Below are positions 1 to 8,735 of a stretch of 64,000 nucleotides of DNA, piece after piece. The stretch is from Singulisphaera sp. (GTDB lineage: Bacteria; Planctomycetota; Planctomycetia; Isosphaerales; Isosphaeraceae), in contig DAIDJG010000536.1 of assembly GCA_027451445.1 (NCBI GenBank), forward strand, positions 1 to 64,000. The letters are read 5' to 3'. Below the pieces are notes generated by a model. That model ran no database searches and was not told where the DNA came from. It worked only from the letters and a program-made list of their open reading frames with translations. The position numbers were made by a program, and so were the translations under genes. The stretch's first letter is position 1. Each line of letters begins with the position of its first letter.

Positions 1-2
1 TA

Positions 3-2126
3 GGGACCGTGGTCGAGCCCTTCCCTCGGCTGGCGGTGTCGATGATGGTCAAGGGGCGAGCCTTGCGAGGGGCCGGCGGCGCGGAGGCGCAACTCTTCTT
101 CCTCGACGGACTCGGCACGCCGCTCCCGGATCCGACCGGAGGCGTCGGTCTCTTCCGCTGGTCGGGAACGTTCGACTGGCAGCGGGAGCAGGTGATTGTC
201 CCGGTACCGAACGGGGCCGTGCGCGCGGTGCTCCAACTCACCAAGTCCGACGGCTCCGGTGCGCTTTACGTGGATGATGTTTCGGTGCGCTCCGCCCCCG
301 ATCCGGACGCGGCGAGCTGGACGCCTTTTCATTCCCAGGATGACACCAACGGTTGGGCCGCGGTGCAGCCGTCGCCAACGATCGAGGCGAAGTCCGCTCT
401 GGACGCTTCGTTTCTGCTCGACGCGCCCGCGGGCAAGCATGGGTTCGTGACCGTCAAGGAGGGGCGTCTCTTCTTCACGAGCGGACGGCGGGCGCGGTTT
501 TACGGGGTCGCGCTGCTTCCCCCCGCGGCGTTCCTCGACACCGAACGTGCTGATGCATTCGCCGATCGTCTGGCACGCTCGGGCATCAATCTCGTCCGGA
601 TTGGCGATCTCGAGACGCCGCTGGGACCGGACCGGAGCCTCTACGACGACACGCTCGACGACACGAAGTCGTTCGACGAAATCGCGCTGGCGAAGCTCGA
701 TCACCTGATCGCCGCGCTCAAGAAACGCGGGATTTACATCGCGCTCGAGCTTCAGGGTACGCGCCGGTTTCGCTCGGGCGACGACGTCAAGGACGTAGGC
801 AAACTCCCCCTCGGTGGCGGCCCCGCCGCGGTGTTTGACCCGACCCTGAAAAAGCTGGCGCTGGACAGCGCGCTCGCTCTCCTGAACCACGTGAATCCCG
901 AAACGGGCCGTGCGTTGCGCGAAGAACCCGCGCTCGCCTGGGTGACGCTCGCGGGCGAAATCACGATGTTCAATCTAATCGACACTCCGTCTTTGCTCTC
1001 GCCGACCTACAACGCGGAGCTCAAGGAGATTGCGGCGAAAAGTAATGAGGTGTTCGGCCGTCATTTCTGGCAAACGCTCGAGGCCAAGCACTGGTCGGAG
1101 TTCGCGGGCACGTTGCGCAAGGACAAGGTCAAGGCCCCGATCGCGAGCGTCTCGCACTGGCTGCGGGAGAAGAACTTTGTCGATTCGCTGCAGGCACCGG
1201 GCCTGGACTTGATCGACGACCGGCTTTACTGGACGGCAAGCACCTGGTCGAATCCCTCGCGCAGGTCTTTGCTTTGGAGCCTGGACGGCGGGCTTGCCGC
1301 GGGCGCGCTTCGGAAGCGGAAGTCGGACCGGCCGTATGTTGTGGGCCAGTGGGCCGAGCAGACGGCAGGCGCCTGGGCGTCTCCGTACGAGGGGGCCGAC
1401 ATCATGCTCGCGTCGGCCACGGCCGCGGCGGAAGACTGGGATGCGCTCGTTCGCCGCGGGATCTTTGTTCATCCCATCAACTGGGGATCCAGTGCCGCGG
1501 GGATTGGCGGCGGGGAGGATATTTACCAGCTTCCGGAGGTCGTGAACGGCATTCCGCAGGTCTTCAGTCTCTGGCCGCACGCTGCCTCGGTGATGCTTCG
1601 GCGTGCAGCAACGGATGACGGCGCGAAGGACACGGACAAACGCTCCGCGCACGTCCGCCGGGCGCCGGTCAAGGGATGGGATCCGACGCGCGGACGGTTT
1701 GTGATCGACACACCTTACACGCAGGGGCTGGCCGGCTGGCCGGGTGACGAGCCTGCCAGTCTGGAGGGAATCTCGGTTCAGACCAACGAGCCCTTTGCAG
1801 TCATCGTCGCGTCATCCGTGGGCAAGGAGCCGATCATTTCGAGCAAGCGCATCCTTGTGACGGCTATCGCCCGGGTGGAGCCGACCGGCTTCCACTGGGT
1901 TGACGACTGGCGCAGGGACGTGGCCGATCCCGGCCGTCCGCCGTTGCTCCAGGAGCCCGTGTCCGCCCGAGTCCACTGGAACCGGAAGGGAGCCATCAAG
2001 GGTTACCACCTGGATAACACAGGCAAACGGGTCGCAGAGGTCAAGCTCCGGCGCGACGATCAGGGTGTCGAATTGGTAATCGATGGCACGGCATCGACGC
2101 TGCACTGGGAGCTGGTGATCGAGTGA
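3..2126 (+). CDS. Glycoside-hydrolase-like (TIM-barrel) protein with N-terminal jelly-roll module, 5'-partial
   Basis: The frame is open to the left edge of the window, so the gene almost certainly begins outside it; a GTG at 9 is the first internal start. Counting from that GTG, residues 1-95 look like the end of a carbohydrate-binding jelly roll (GALYVDDVSVRS near 85-95 is typical of such modules). Residues about 160-540 resemble a GH5/GH42-like barrel: ARFYGVALLPP, then SGINLVRIGD, IYIALELQG and AWVTLAGEITMFN, where the Glu near 315 sits where the acid/base residue of clan A enzymes is expected, although the usual Asn-Glu pair is Gly-Glu here. The last 100 residues look like a beta-rich C-terminal domain. 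Probably a secreted polysaccharide-active enzyme; substrate unknown. The family assignment is inference from fold-like motifs. Confidence 0.6.
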   Translation, partial: GTVVEPFPRLAVSMMVKGRALRGAGGAEAQLFFLDGLGTPLPDPTGGVGLFRWSGTFDWQREQVIVPVPNGAVRAVLQLTKSDGSGALYVDDVSVRSAPDPDAASWTPFHSQDDTNGWAAVQPSPTIEAKSALDASFLLDAPAGKHGFVTVKEGRLFFTSGRRARFYGVALLPPAAFLDTERADAFADRLARSGINLVRIGDLETPLGPDRSLYDDTLDDTKSFDEIALAKLDHLIAALKKRGIYIALELQGTRRFRSGDDVKDVGKLPLGGGPAAVFDPTLKKLALDSALALLNHVNPETGRALREEPALAWVTLAGEITMFNLIDTPSLLSPTYNAELKEIAAKSNEVFGRHFWQTLEAKHWSEFAGTLRKDKVKAPIASVSHWLREKNFVDSLQAPGLDLIDDRLYWTASTWSNPSRRSLLWSLDGGLAAGALRKRKSDRPYVVGQWAEQTAGAWASPYEGADIMLASATAAAEDWDALVRRGIFVHPINWGSSAAGIGGGEDIYQLPEVVNGIPQVFSLWPHAASVMLRRAATDDGAKDTDKRSAHVRRAPVKGWDPTRGRFVIDTPYTQGLAGWPGDEPASLEGISVQTNEPFAVIVASSVGKEPIISSKRILVTAIARVEPTGFHWVDDWRRDVADPGRPPLLQEPVSARVHWNRKGAIKGYHLDNTGKRVAEVKLRRDDQGVELVIDGTASTLHWELVIE

Positions 2127-2181
2127 TGGGTCTGGTCGTCGACGCTGGTTAGAGCGCATCACCCTTGCGTCGCGCACAGTC

Positions 2182-2346
2182 GGGAGGGCGAGGCTCCGTC
2201 CGAGCCAGCCTTGATCCATCGGCGAGTTTTCGAGCCGATGGATCATCGAACCCCGCCCAGGGAACCGCATCATCACTCGCGGTGTTCAGAGGACTCGAAG
2301 ACTCGTCCTCCGAACAAGGCTGGCTCGGACAGAGCCTCGCCCTCCC
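2182..2346. repeat. Dispersed inverted repeat, cloverleaf type, copy 1
   Basis: Two 32-nt arms (2182-2213 and 2315-2346) are complementary with one mismatch. Between them lie two further hairpins: GATCCATCGGC paired with GCCGATGGATC, and GAGGAC paired with GTCCTC. Together they would fold as a cloverleaf. A second copy with the same architecture is at 40333-40498. The left arm starts GGGAGGGCGAGGCTCCGTCC. Similar sequence is scattered through planctomycete genomes in my recollection, which suggests a non-autonomous, REP/MITE-like element. It fills most of the gap between the glycosidase and the HAD gene. Confidence 0.85.
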
Positions 2347-2417
2347 AAAAACATGCAGGCATCACACATAAATGATGTCGGGCGGTTCGGGCGTGCCCAA
2401 CGCGAGGGAAAATCGCC

Positions 2418-3071
2418 CTATATGAGCCCGAGGATCCGGAGCGCGTCGGCCGTTGGGGTGAGATTCATCAAACGTGGCGCCGCGCCGGTCCACTCGCCCG
2501 GCCCGCGGAGCTGGCAAAACGCGACGGCAGCGATTCCCGCTCCTTGCGCGGCCGCGAGACCGCTGCCGGAATCCTCGAGGACCACGGCGTCAGACGGCCG
2601 AAGCTTTAGTCGGCTCAAGGCGAGACGATACCCCTCCGGATCCGGCTTGGGTTTTTCAACATCTTCTTTCCCCACGATCACAGAGAATCGTTCGGCCAGA
2701 CCCGAAACCGCGAGCACCGTCTCGATGTTCGCGCGCCAGGTTGAGGACACCACAGCGAGCACAACTCGTGAGCCGGCTTCGCGGATGAGCGCGGCCATCC
2801 CCGGCACGAGACGAGGGGTATGCGTCAGCATTGAGATCGTGAGCTCTTGCTTCTTGCGAACCCAGCCTTCGATGTCGCCGTCCTCGATTCGTTTGGCGGC
2901 GAAGATCTCGGCGAGAAACACGCGATCGTCGATCTCCATCGAGCGCGCGCAGAGATCGTCGGACATCTCCCAGCCGAGCGAGGCGAAGGTGCGTTGCCAG
3001 GCGGCGATGTGAACGTTCTCGGTGTCGGCGATCACGCCATCGAAATCGAGGATTAGCGCACGCGGTGGCAT
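2418..3071 (-). CDS. HAD-superfamily hydrolase, beta-phosphoglucomutase-like
   Basis: 217 residues, the usual length for subfamily IA HAD phosphatases. Motif I is LDFDGVIADTEN (nucleophile Asp9, Asp11), motif II is AVVSST, motif III is the Lys in EKPKPDP and motif IV is VVLEDSGSG. A helical cap lies between residues about 18 and 90, as in beta-phosphoglucomutase and phosphoglycolate phosphatase relatives. The product is probably a soluble phosphatase or phosphosugar mutase; the substrate cannot be read from the sequence. The start ATG at 3071 opens directly with the motif I strand. Its neighbours are transcribed towards or away from it, so it appears monocistronic. Confidence 0.85.
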   Translation of the reverse strand: MPPRALILDFDGVIADTENVHIAAWQRTFASLGWEMSDDLCARSMEIDDRVFLAEIFAAKRIEDGDIEGWVRKKQELTISMLTHTPRLVPGMAALIREAGSRVVLAVVSSTWRANIETVLAVSGLAERFSVIVGKEDVEKPKPDPEGYRLALSRLKLRPSDAVVLEDSGSGLAAAQGAGIAAVAFCQLRGPGEWTGAAPRLMNLTPTADALRILGLI

Positions 3072-3417
3072 GGCAGACGACGCACTGGTGAGGGATCGAG
3101 GGTCGAGGGCCGGATCGGGATTATCGCTCGGAGCGCTCGGGCCGTCAAATCGTTGACAAGTGGGCGGTGGGTGCCTATGGTTGGCATCTTATCGCCCTCG
3201 CATCTAGCCGGCTCGTGAGTGGGGTGCGCGCGAGTGAACCCGATCGCTACCCTGCAAACCTTTCCCCTTGAGTAAGAGGGGGGAACATAGATGATTCCTT
3301 GCGAATGGGGACCGCAGGGGGCGAAGAATCCGAGTCGGCTGCCCCGTGCGATTCAACCGTTTGCCGCTCTCCCCGCGCTCGACTTGCAACCCAGCGACCC
3401 AACCCGGAGTACGCGCC
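3072..3417. other. Intergenic, divergent promoter region, nothing specific recognised
   Basis: About 345 bases between the divergently transcribed HAD and epimerase genes. It must hold both promoters, but I find no convincing sigma70 -35/-10 pair, no hairpin with a T-tract and no small ORF with a ribosome site. An in-frame upstream GTG at 3346 would extend the epimerase, but its 24 residues look non-coding. Confidence 0.5.
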
Positions 3418-4425
3418 ATGGCTCGACCCGTCACCTTGTTCACCGGCCAGTGGGCCGACCTGACCCTCGAAGTCATCTGTCAGAAGGCCAGCCAGTGGGG
3501 CTACGACGGCATCGAGCTCCCCTGTTGGGGGGATCACTTCAACGTTCAGAAAGCGCTCAGCGACGACAACTACTGCAAGGAGCGGCATGACCTGCTCGCC
3601 CGCTATGGCCTGAAGTGCTGGGCGATTTCGAACCACCTCGTCGGCCAGCTCGTACTCGACATTCTCGACGAGCGGACCGACGACTGGGTCCCGGCGAACA
3701 TTCGGGGGAACTCGGCCAAGAAGCGAGACTGGGCGATCCAGGAGATGAAAGACACCGCCCGCGCAGCCAAGAAGCTGGGTGTGAAGGTCGTCAACGGGTT
3801 CACCGGTTCGTCGATCTGGCACCTGCTCTACTCGTTCCCGCCCGTGCCCGATTCGATGATCTCGGACGGTTTCAAGCTGCTCGCGGAGCGCTGGAATCCG
3901 ATCCTGGACGTGTTTCGCGAGTGCGGGATCCGGTTCGGGTTGGAAGTGCACCCGACCGAGATCGCGTTTGACATCTATTCGGCCGAGATGGCGCTCAAGG
4001 CGCTCGACTTCCGGCCGGAATTCGGCTTCAACTTCGACCCCAGCCATCTCCACTGGCAGATGGTCTGCCCCGTTGCGTTCATCCGAGCGTTCCCCGATCG
4101 CATTTACCACGTCCACGTCAAGGACGCCGCCCGGACGCTCGACGGCCGGTCGGGTATCCTCGGCTCGCACCTGAACTTCGGCGACCCCCGGCGCGGTTGG
4201 GACTTCCGTTCGCCCGGCCGAGGGCAGGTGAACTTCGAGGAGATCGCCCGTGCCCTCAACCAGGTGGGCTATGATGGGCCGCTCTCGGTCGAGTGGGAAG
4301 ACCCCGGCATGGACCGCGAATGTGGCGCAGCCGAGGCTGCTCGCTTCGTCAAGGACCGAATGGGGTTCGCTCCCGCCGGACGCCTGTTCGACTCGGCGTT
4401 CGCTGATGCTCAGGCGAAGAAGTGA
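3418..4425 (+). CDS. Sugar phosphate isomerase/epimerase, xylose-isomerase-like TIM barrel
   Basis: 335 residues. The N-terminus ([20 protein letters not shown]) and the segment [14 protein letters not shown] match the AP-endonuclease-2/xylose-isomerase-like barrel family. The expected metal-binding acidic and His positions are present: [34 protein letters not shown] and [11 protein letters not shown]. Family members are cofactor-light isomerases or epimerases of sugars and inositols, and planctomycetes carry many paralogs. The ATG at 3418 is chosen over the upstream GTG at 3346 because homology-like sequence begins there. No ligand or pathway neighbour is present, so the substrate is unknown. 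Confidence 0.88.
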   Translation: MARPVTLFTGQWADLTLEVICQKASQWGYDGIELPCWGDHFNVQKALSDDNYCKERHDLLARYGLKCWAISNHLVGQLVLDILDERTDDWVPANIRGNSAKKRDWAIQEMKDTARAAKKLGVKVVNGFTGSSIWHLLYSFPPVPDSMISDGFKLLAERWNPILDVFRECGIRFGLEVHPTEIAFDIYSAEMALKALDFRPEFGFNFDPSHLHWQMVCPVAFIRAFPDRIYHVHVKDAARTLDGRSGILGSHLNFGDPRRGWDFRSPGRGQVNFEEIARALNQVGYDGPLSVEWEDPGMDRECGAAEAARFVKDRMGFAPAGRLFDSAFADAQAKK

Positions 4426-4552
4426 AATGAGCACGACCGGTTGACTCAATCCGCTCGGAGCGAAACACTAAAGATTGAAGCGAGCCGGGAGTGTAAGAGA
4501 GCGGGAATGACGACTCCCGGCCGCGCTGCCTTATTCAGGAGTGACTCCGACG

Positions 4553-4747
4553 ATGAGTGGACCGATCGTGCGCAAGTATGGCTTCCCGAACTTCGAAAAG
4601 ATCTTTGGCGATCGAGGACTTCAGCACGGCGTGGACGAGGAGGCCAAGCCCTCCGATACCAGCGCTGAGAAGGGCGCTTCCGAAGCATCGTCGAATCCGG
4701 CCGCGGCCGGGAAGGCGAATGATGAAGGCAAGAAATCCGCACGCTGA
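4553..4747 (+). CDS. Small conserved planctomycete-type hypothetical protein
   Basis: 64 residues beginning MSGPIVRKYGFPNFEKIFG and continuing LQHGVDE, followed by a low-complexity Ala/Ser/Glu/Lys tail. The ATG at 4553 has AGGAG upstream at good spacing. I recognise the first 27 residues as a recurrent small protein in planctomycete genomes, of unknown function. There is no membrane segment or Cys pair. It lies 127 bases after the epimerase on the same strand and ends just before a hairpin terminator. Confidence 0.7.
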   Translation: MSGPIVRKYGFPNFEKIFGDRGLQHGVDEEAKPSDTSAEKGASEASSNPAAAGKANDEGKKSAR

Positions 4748-4768
4748 GTGACTTGCCAGCCCTTTGGT

Positions 4769-4806
4769 CCTGCTCAGGGCGAGCCCTTGGTGGTCCTCTG
4801 AGCAGG
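4769..4806. terminator. Hairpin between convergent genes
   Basis: CCTGCTCAG (4769-4777) pairs perfectly with CTGAGCAGG (4798-4806). It lies between the stop of the 64-residue gene and the stop of the minus-strand sigma-like gene, as expected for a bidirectional transcription end. There is no T-tract on either side. Confidence 0.5.
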
Positions 4807-4810
4807 GCGC

Positions 4811-5587
4811 TCAGTCGAGATCGTCGGCGACGAGAGCCTCGCGGAGCTTCTGAAGCGCTCGGGTCTTCTCGTTGCTGACCGTCTTGGGAGCCACGCCCCA
4901 TTGCGTCGCGATCTCGGCGGGGGTCTTCCCCAGCAGCGTGTCGTTGATGAGCGATGCCTCGCGTGGTGTCAGTGATTGCGCGATGGCTTCTTGAAGTGCA
5001 CCGCTTTCGTTCGAACCCGAGCCGGAAGTGCTTGCCACGTCGATCAAATCGAGGGGCTGGAAGGTCTTCTCGCGCTGGGCTCGTTTCTTCACCGTGTCGA
5101 TCGCACGGAAGAAGTCGGGGCCGTCCGCAGTCTCCCGGCTGAGCACGTCGCGGATCCCGTTCTGGCCGATATCGGCCAACAGACTGTTGAAACGGACGCT
5201 TCCTAGATTTTGGAGGAGCGTTACGTAAACCGCCTGGGTCGAGTCGTCGTGCAACTGCGGGGGAATACCCGCCCGGTACCAGGCTCGGTTCAAATACCGG
5301 TTCAGTTGGGTGAGGCCGCTGGCAACCGCTTGCGCGTCCGCCTGGCTAATCGGCGGCGCCAGCAGCTCAGAGACTTGAGACTGCCCGAGCGCGGCATCCC
5401 AGGTTGCGTTCGAGTCGGCTGTGGTATCCGTCGCGAACGGAACGGCGCTGGGCGAGACATCGTGCGCCAGGGGAAGACCGGGAAGTGTCTGCGTAGCATC
5501 GCTCAAGAGCCGAAGCGATTCGAGCGCTTCGACTTTCGGACGATAGGAACGCCGCTTCTTCCCTTTGTCTTGATCCCTGGAAATCAT
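4811..5587 (-). CDS. Sigma-70 family (ECF-like) protein with an N-terminal LEPR-XLL-type leader
   Basis: 258 residues. Residues about 14-28 (YRPKVEALESLRLLSD) resemble the LEPR-XLL signature that normally begins very large exported planctomycete proteins. After a low-complexity linker of about 50 residues comes a sigma-like region: LNRYLNRAWYRAGIPPQLHDDSTQAVYVTLL resembles region 2, and the C-terminus LTPREASLINDTLLGKTPAEIATQWGVAPKTVSNEKTRALQKLREAL (about residues 205-252) is a region-4 helix-turn-helix. A DNA-binding sigma domain behind an export-associated leader is unexpected. I recall similar proteins in Isosphaeraceae, so it may be a lineage family. Its role could be a membrane-tethered or autoregulated sigma factor, but that is inference. 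No anti-sigma gene is adjacent. Confidence 0.7.
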   Translation of the reverse strand: MISRDQDKGKKRRSYRPKVEALESLRLLSDATQTLPGLPLAHDVSPSAVPFATDTTADSNATWDAALGQSQVSELLAPPISQADAQAVASGLTQLNRYLNRAWYRAGIPPQLHDDSTQAVYVTLLQNLGSVRFNSLLADIGQNGIRDVLSRETADGPDFFRAIDTVKKRAQREKTFQPLDLIDVASTSGSGSNESGALQEAIAQSLTPREASLINDTLLGKTPAEIATQWGVAPKTVSNEKTRALQKLREALVADDLD

Positions 5588-5793
5588 GCTTGCCCTCTTA
5601 GCCCATCGCGCCGACCGGATCCGCTCTCGGTCTCTCTCTATAACCCGGCTGGAACCAACCTTAGAACGCGAATCACGCGCATTTGGTTCTGTTCCAGACT
5701 AAAATATTGCACGACTCAGAGCGAGACCAAACGACTTACCTACCCTCTACGATAGCATGCATGCAATTGTTCGGGAAGCCCTTGAGATTTGTG

Positions 5794-6891
5794 TTACTGC
5801 AACATCCCTCGTCCCAACAAGTCCCATGCCGCTTCGACGCGTCCCTGGCGCACCCCGAGCACGCGGTTATGGAGGACAAAGGTAAAATCGCTATAACCAG
5901 GGATGACGGTCAGTTTTTCTCCGATTTTGGGAAGATTCTCACCGACCCAGGCGATAGTTGCGTGCTCTGCGGAAAGTGAAACGATTGCGCTGGCCGGATG
6001 GTCCCTCAAAACGGGCGGCGTGCGATACTGACTCACCGATTTCTGGCCGATGTCCAGGATGGCGCGGTCCGGGGTGGGCCGGCTGACGACGGTGGCGAGT
6101 AAGAATAGAGAAGGGCGGTGGCCATCAACGTGGCAGACCTGGGTGTAATACTGGCAGGCGAAGATGCCGCCCCCAGCCTGAATTTCCGTCAGCCCAGGAA
6201 TGTCGGGGGTGTACTGGTACGAGCCCGATCCGCCGGCGGAGAGGATGCGGCACGGAAGCCCGGCGGCTTCGACAGCGGATTTCGCGGCGAGCAGCCGTCC
6301 GATTGCGTCCTGGATGGCGGATCGCTTTTCGGTCGGGTCGACAATGGCCAGAGTGTGGCCTTCATAACCCATCAGGCCGTCGAAACGCAGCCCGGGGGTA
6401 TCGGCAATGCGCTGGGCGAGCCGAACGGCGGCCTCGGGTGACTCAACCCCGCAGCGCTTCATACCGAGGTCCACGTCCACGACCAATCCGATCGACACGC
6501 CAGCGGCGCGTGCCGCCGTGGCCAAGGCGGGGAGATGGTCGGGGTGATCGACGGTTGCCTTGACTTCAGCATGTCGTTGAAGACCAGCAAGCCGGGAGGC
6601 CTTCGACGGGCCGACGACGAGGTGGGCGATCAGAATGTCGTCGATGCCGGCGGCGGCCATCACCTCAGCCTCGGAGACCTTGGCCACGGTGACGCCAATG
6701 GCGCCCGCCTTGCGCAGGATGTGGGCGATCGCGGGGCATTTGAATGCCTTCGCGTGGGGACGCCAGCTCACGTTCCGAGACCGAAAGTGCTCGGCCATCT
6801 TGCGGACGTTGAAGTCCAGATTGTCGAGGTCGAGCCAGAGCGTGGGGGTATCGAGGTCTTCGACTCTCAGGCCGATCGCGCTGAGCTGCAT
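5794..6891 (-). CDS. PLP-dependent D-threonine aldolase / D-serine dehydratase-like enzyme (DSD1 family)
   Basis: 365 residues in the alanine-racemase-like fold III PLP family. The N-terminus DLDTPTLWLDLDNLDFNV and the PLP lysine motif RPHAKAFKCP are diagnostic. GLVVDVDLGMKRCGV, LMGYEGH and SAGGSGSYQYT follow in the expected order. The C-terminal SAEHATI and VIPGYSDFTFVLHNRVLGV match the metal-binding end domain of D-threonine aldolases. The start is ATG 6891, preceded by AAGGAG at 5 nt spacing, rather than the GTG at 6897. Catalyses retro-aldol cleavage or dehydration of D-amino acids in the cytoplasm. The gene stands alone. Confidence 0.88.
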   Translation of the reverse strand: MQLSAIGLRVEDLDTPTLWLDLDNLDFNVRKMAEHFRSRNVSWRPHAKAFKCPAIAHILRKAGAIGVTVAKVSEAEVMAAAGIDDILIAHLVVGPSKASRLAGLQRHAEVKATVDHPDHLPALATAARAAGVSIGLVVDVDLGMKRCGVESPEAAVRLAQRIADTPGLRFDGLMGYEGHTLAIVDPTEKRSAIQDAIGRLLAAKSAVEAAGLPCRILSAGGSGSYQYTPDIPGLTEIQAGGGIFACQYYTQVCHVDGHRPSLFLLATVVSRPTPDRAILDIGQKSVSQYRTPPVLRDHPASAIVSLSAEHATIAWVGENLPKIGEKLTVIPGYSDFTFVLHNRVLGVRQGRVEAAWDLLGRGMLQ

Positions 6892-7140
6892 GGGCACTCC
6901 TTCGTGATGAGGCGGTTTCAGGACCGATCCGATGATAGGCTTCGCGGCTCCGAAAATCAGCGCTGGTGACGCCTCGAATCAAGGAACGGGTACGATCTCG
7001 CTGCTGTCTGCCGTGAGAGACGCCGTTGACCCGCGACTTGGGGTATTCAATAATCATGACAACTGTCCGTTCGATCGCGTGAACTCTCCCCTGGGGCCTT
7101 CCGTCCTTGGTTCGTGCGCTGTCCGGGAAGGTGGGACCTG

Positions 7141-8379
7141 TTGAATCTGCTCAACCGCGCGAAGAAGCTGCTTCAAGGTGCGACGTCCGCGCCGGTGAAC
7201 AAGACGCAGCATTACCACGTCATGTGTCCGGAAGGCCACAGACTGTCGGGAACGCGCAACGAGGGGTATCAGGCCCTGCGGTGTCCGACCTGCGGTGAAG
7301 GTGTCTTCGTGCTGCCCCGCAGCCCGTTCGCCGAAATCCCGCCGCCCGCGCGATCGGCCGCGTCCACGTCGGCGCCTCGCGTGCGCGCTTCGGAGCCCGA
7401 CCTCGATGAACCGATCGGCCTGAGCGACCACGTACCGACCGAGGCTGCGGAGGAGACCGAGGAACTCGCGGAGATCGAGTGGGAGGAAGAAGTCGCCGAA
7501 GCGCAAGAGCGGGCCGCCCAGGCGGAGGAATCACGCCGTGCTAAAGCGGCACCCGTCCACAGGCCGTCGCCCGCACCAAGACCCAAACCGCGGCCCTCGC
7601 GAACCGAGCCTGTGAGGGATGAGGGGACCAGGTCCCCGCGCGTTCCGTTCTCCCTGGGGGAGTGGGTGCTGAGACGACGCAATCCCCTTATTTTCACTGC
7701 AGTTGTCCTTGTCGTCGTGTGCACACTTGGATTGGTAAACTGGCGCTCGAAGCTCGACGATTACCCCAGACAGGCGGAAATCGGACGTACGCAGGGGCTC
7801 AAGGCGCTGGAAGAAGGCCGGTTTGACACGGCGCACCAACTCCTGTCCGAGGCCAAACGCGCGGTCAACGCCCTGGGTGGGAACGTCGAAGGAGCCGACG
7901 ACATTCGCCATGGAGCGGATGAGGCCGCGCTCTACGCGAACCTCCTCCCCGAGTCACTTGAAACGCTCATCGAGCAAGCGGATGCCTCCGAATCGTCCAG
8001 TTGGCCGAGCCGGTTTGAGAAGCTGTACAAGGGACGGGCCTACCTGTTCGACTCCTACGTGGCGGCGGCTCCCGGCGAGAATGGAGCGACGGGCTACGAC
8101 CTCGACTATCGCGTCTTTCCGAACGGTGAAGGCCGAATTCGCCGCGTCGGACGGCTCGACCTCACGGGATTCAAGCTGTTTCACGACGAACGCCAGCCCA
8201 AGGTTGGAGCGCGGATTCAGTTCGGGGCGAGGTTGAAGTCATTCACGTACGACTCGAGCCGCGACGAATGGCTCATCGGCCTGGAACCCAACAGCGGCGT
8301 CCTGCTCCTGCACCACAAGGCACTCGAAACGATCGGCTGGCCCTCGGAAGAAGTCACGACCGGGGAGGGCCGACCATGA
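7141..8379 (+). CDS. Membrane protein with N-terminal zinc ribbon, function unknown
   Basis: About 412 residues from a TTG at 7141; a GTG at 7114 is an alternative. An N-terminal zinc-ribbon-like segment (HVMCPEGHRLSG and RCPTCGEGVFVLP) is followed by an acidic and Pro-rich linker, then one hydrophobic segment (IFTAVVLVVVCTLGLVNW) near residue 190 and a C-terminal region with a short helical stretch and a beta-rich end. I do not recognise the family. The stop codon overlaps an ATG at 8376 (ATGA), so the following reading frame may once have been translationally coupled to it. The combination of ribbon, linker and single membrane span suggests an envelope-associated protein. Confidence 0.6.
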   Translation: MNLLNRAKKLLQGATSAPVNKTQHYHVMCPEGHRLSGTRNEGYQALRCPTCGEGVFVLPRSPFAEIPPPARSAASTSAPRVRASEPDLDEPIGLSDHVPTEAAEETEELAEIEWEEEVAEAQERAAQAEESRRAKAAPVHRPSPAPRPKPRPSRTEPVRDEGTRSPRVPFSLGEWVLRRRNPLIFTAVVLVVVCTLGLVNWRSKLDDYPRQAEIGRTQGLKALEEGRFDTAHQLLSEAKRAVNALGGNVEGADDIRHGADEAALYANLLPESLETLIEQADASESSSWPSRFEKLYKGRAYLFDSYVAAAPGENGATGYDLDYRVFPNGEGRIRRVGRLDLTGFKLFHDERQPKVGARIQFGARLKSFTYDSSRDEWLIGLEPNSGVLLLHHKALETIGWPSEEVTTGEGRP

Positions 8380-8490
8380 CGCGCTGGCATGTTCAAGTGC
8401 GGAACGCGCTCTCGATATCGAGAGTTTCTCGTCGAGGTTGCGCGCGGTGCGCCGTTGCGCCGTCCCCTTCGCCGACGGGGGAACCTCAAA

Positions 8491-8659
8491 ACTCCCCCCC
8501 TTGGGAAGGGGGGGTTGGGGGGGTGGGGAGTGGCCGTCCGATTCGTGTGATTCTCCCGCAAACCACTCTCCCGGCCGGAACATTTGAGGAGCGCGGAATT
8601 CGCCGAGAACGGGCGCTGACTCCCCACCCCCCCTACCCCCCCTTCCCAAGGGGGGGAGT
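8491..8659. repeat. 41-bp inverted repeat, G/C-tract type
   Basis: Arms 8491-8531 and 8619-8659 are complementary over 41 bp with one mismatch, separated by 87 bp. Each arm has a CCCCCCC-TTGGGAA-GGGGGGG core and further G-tracts. The sequence is translated without a stop in the frame of the downstream gene. It is a dispersed planctomycete-type repeat in appearance. G-tracts could also form quadruplex structures, but the pairing of the two arms is the stronger signal. Confidence 0.8.
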
Positions 8660-8735
8660 AATATGTTCCGGTGTTCCAAACGGGGGATTGGCCAAGCGAT
8701 GTGCGCAACCGGAGCGACGACCGCTCTCAAGGCGA

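Noticed and set aside
3247-4449. 400-codon minus-strand frame opposite the epimerase gene
   Set aside because: Covers the epimerase almost exactly, has no recognisable motif and is typical of antisense open frames in GC-rich DNA.
8491-8659. G-quadruplex control region
   Set aside because: G-runs are part of a 41-bp inverted repeat typical of dispersed repeats; pairing of the arms explains them better.
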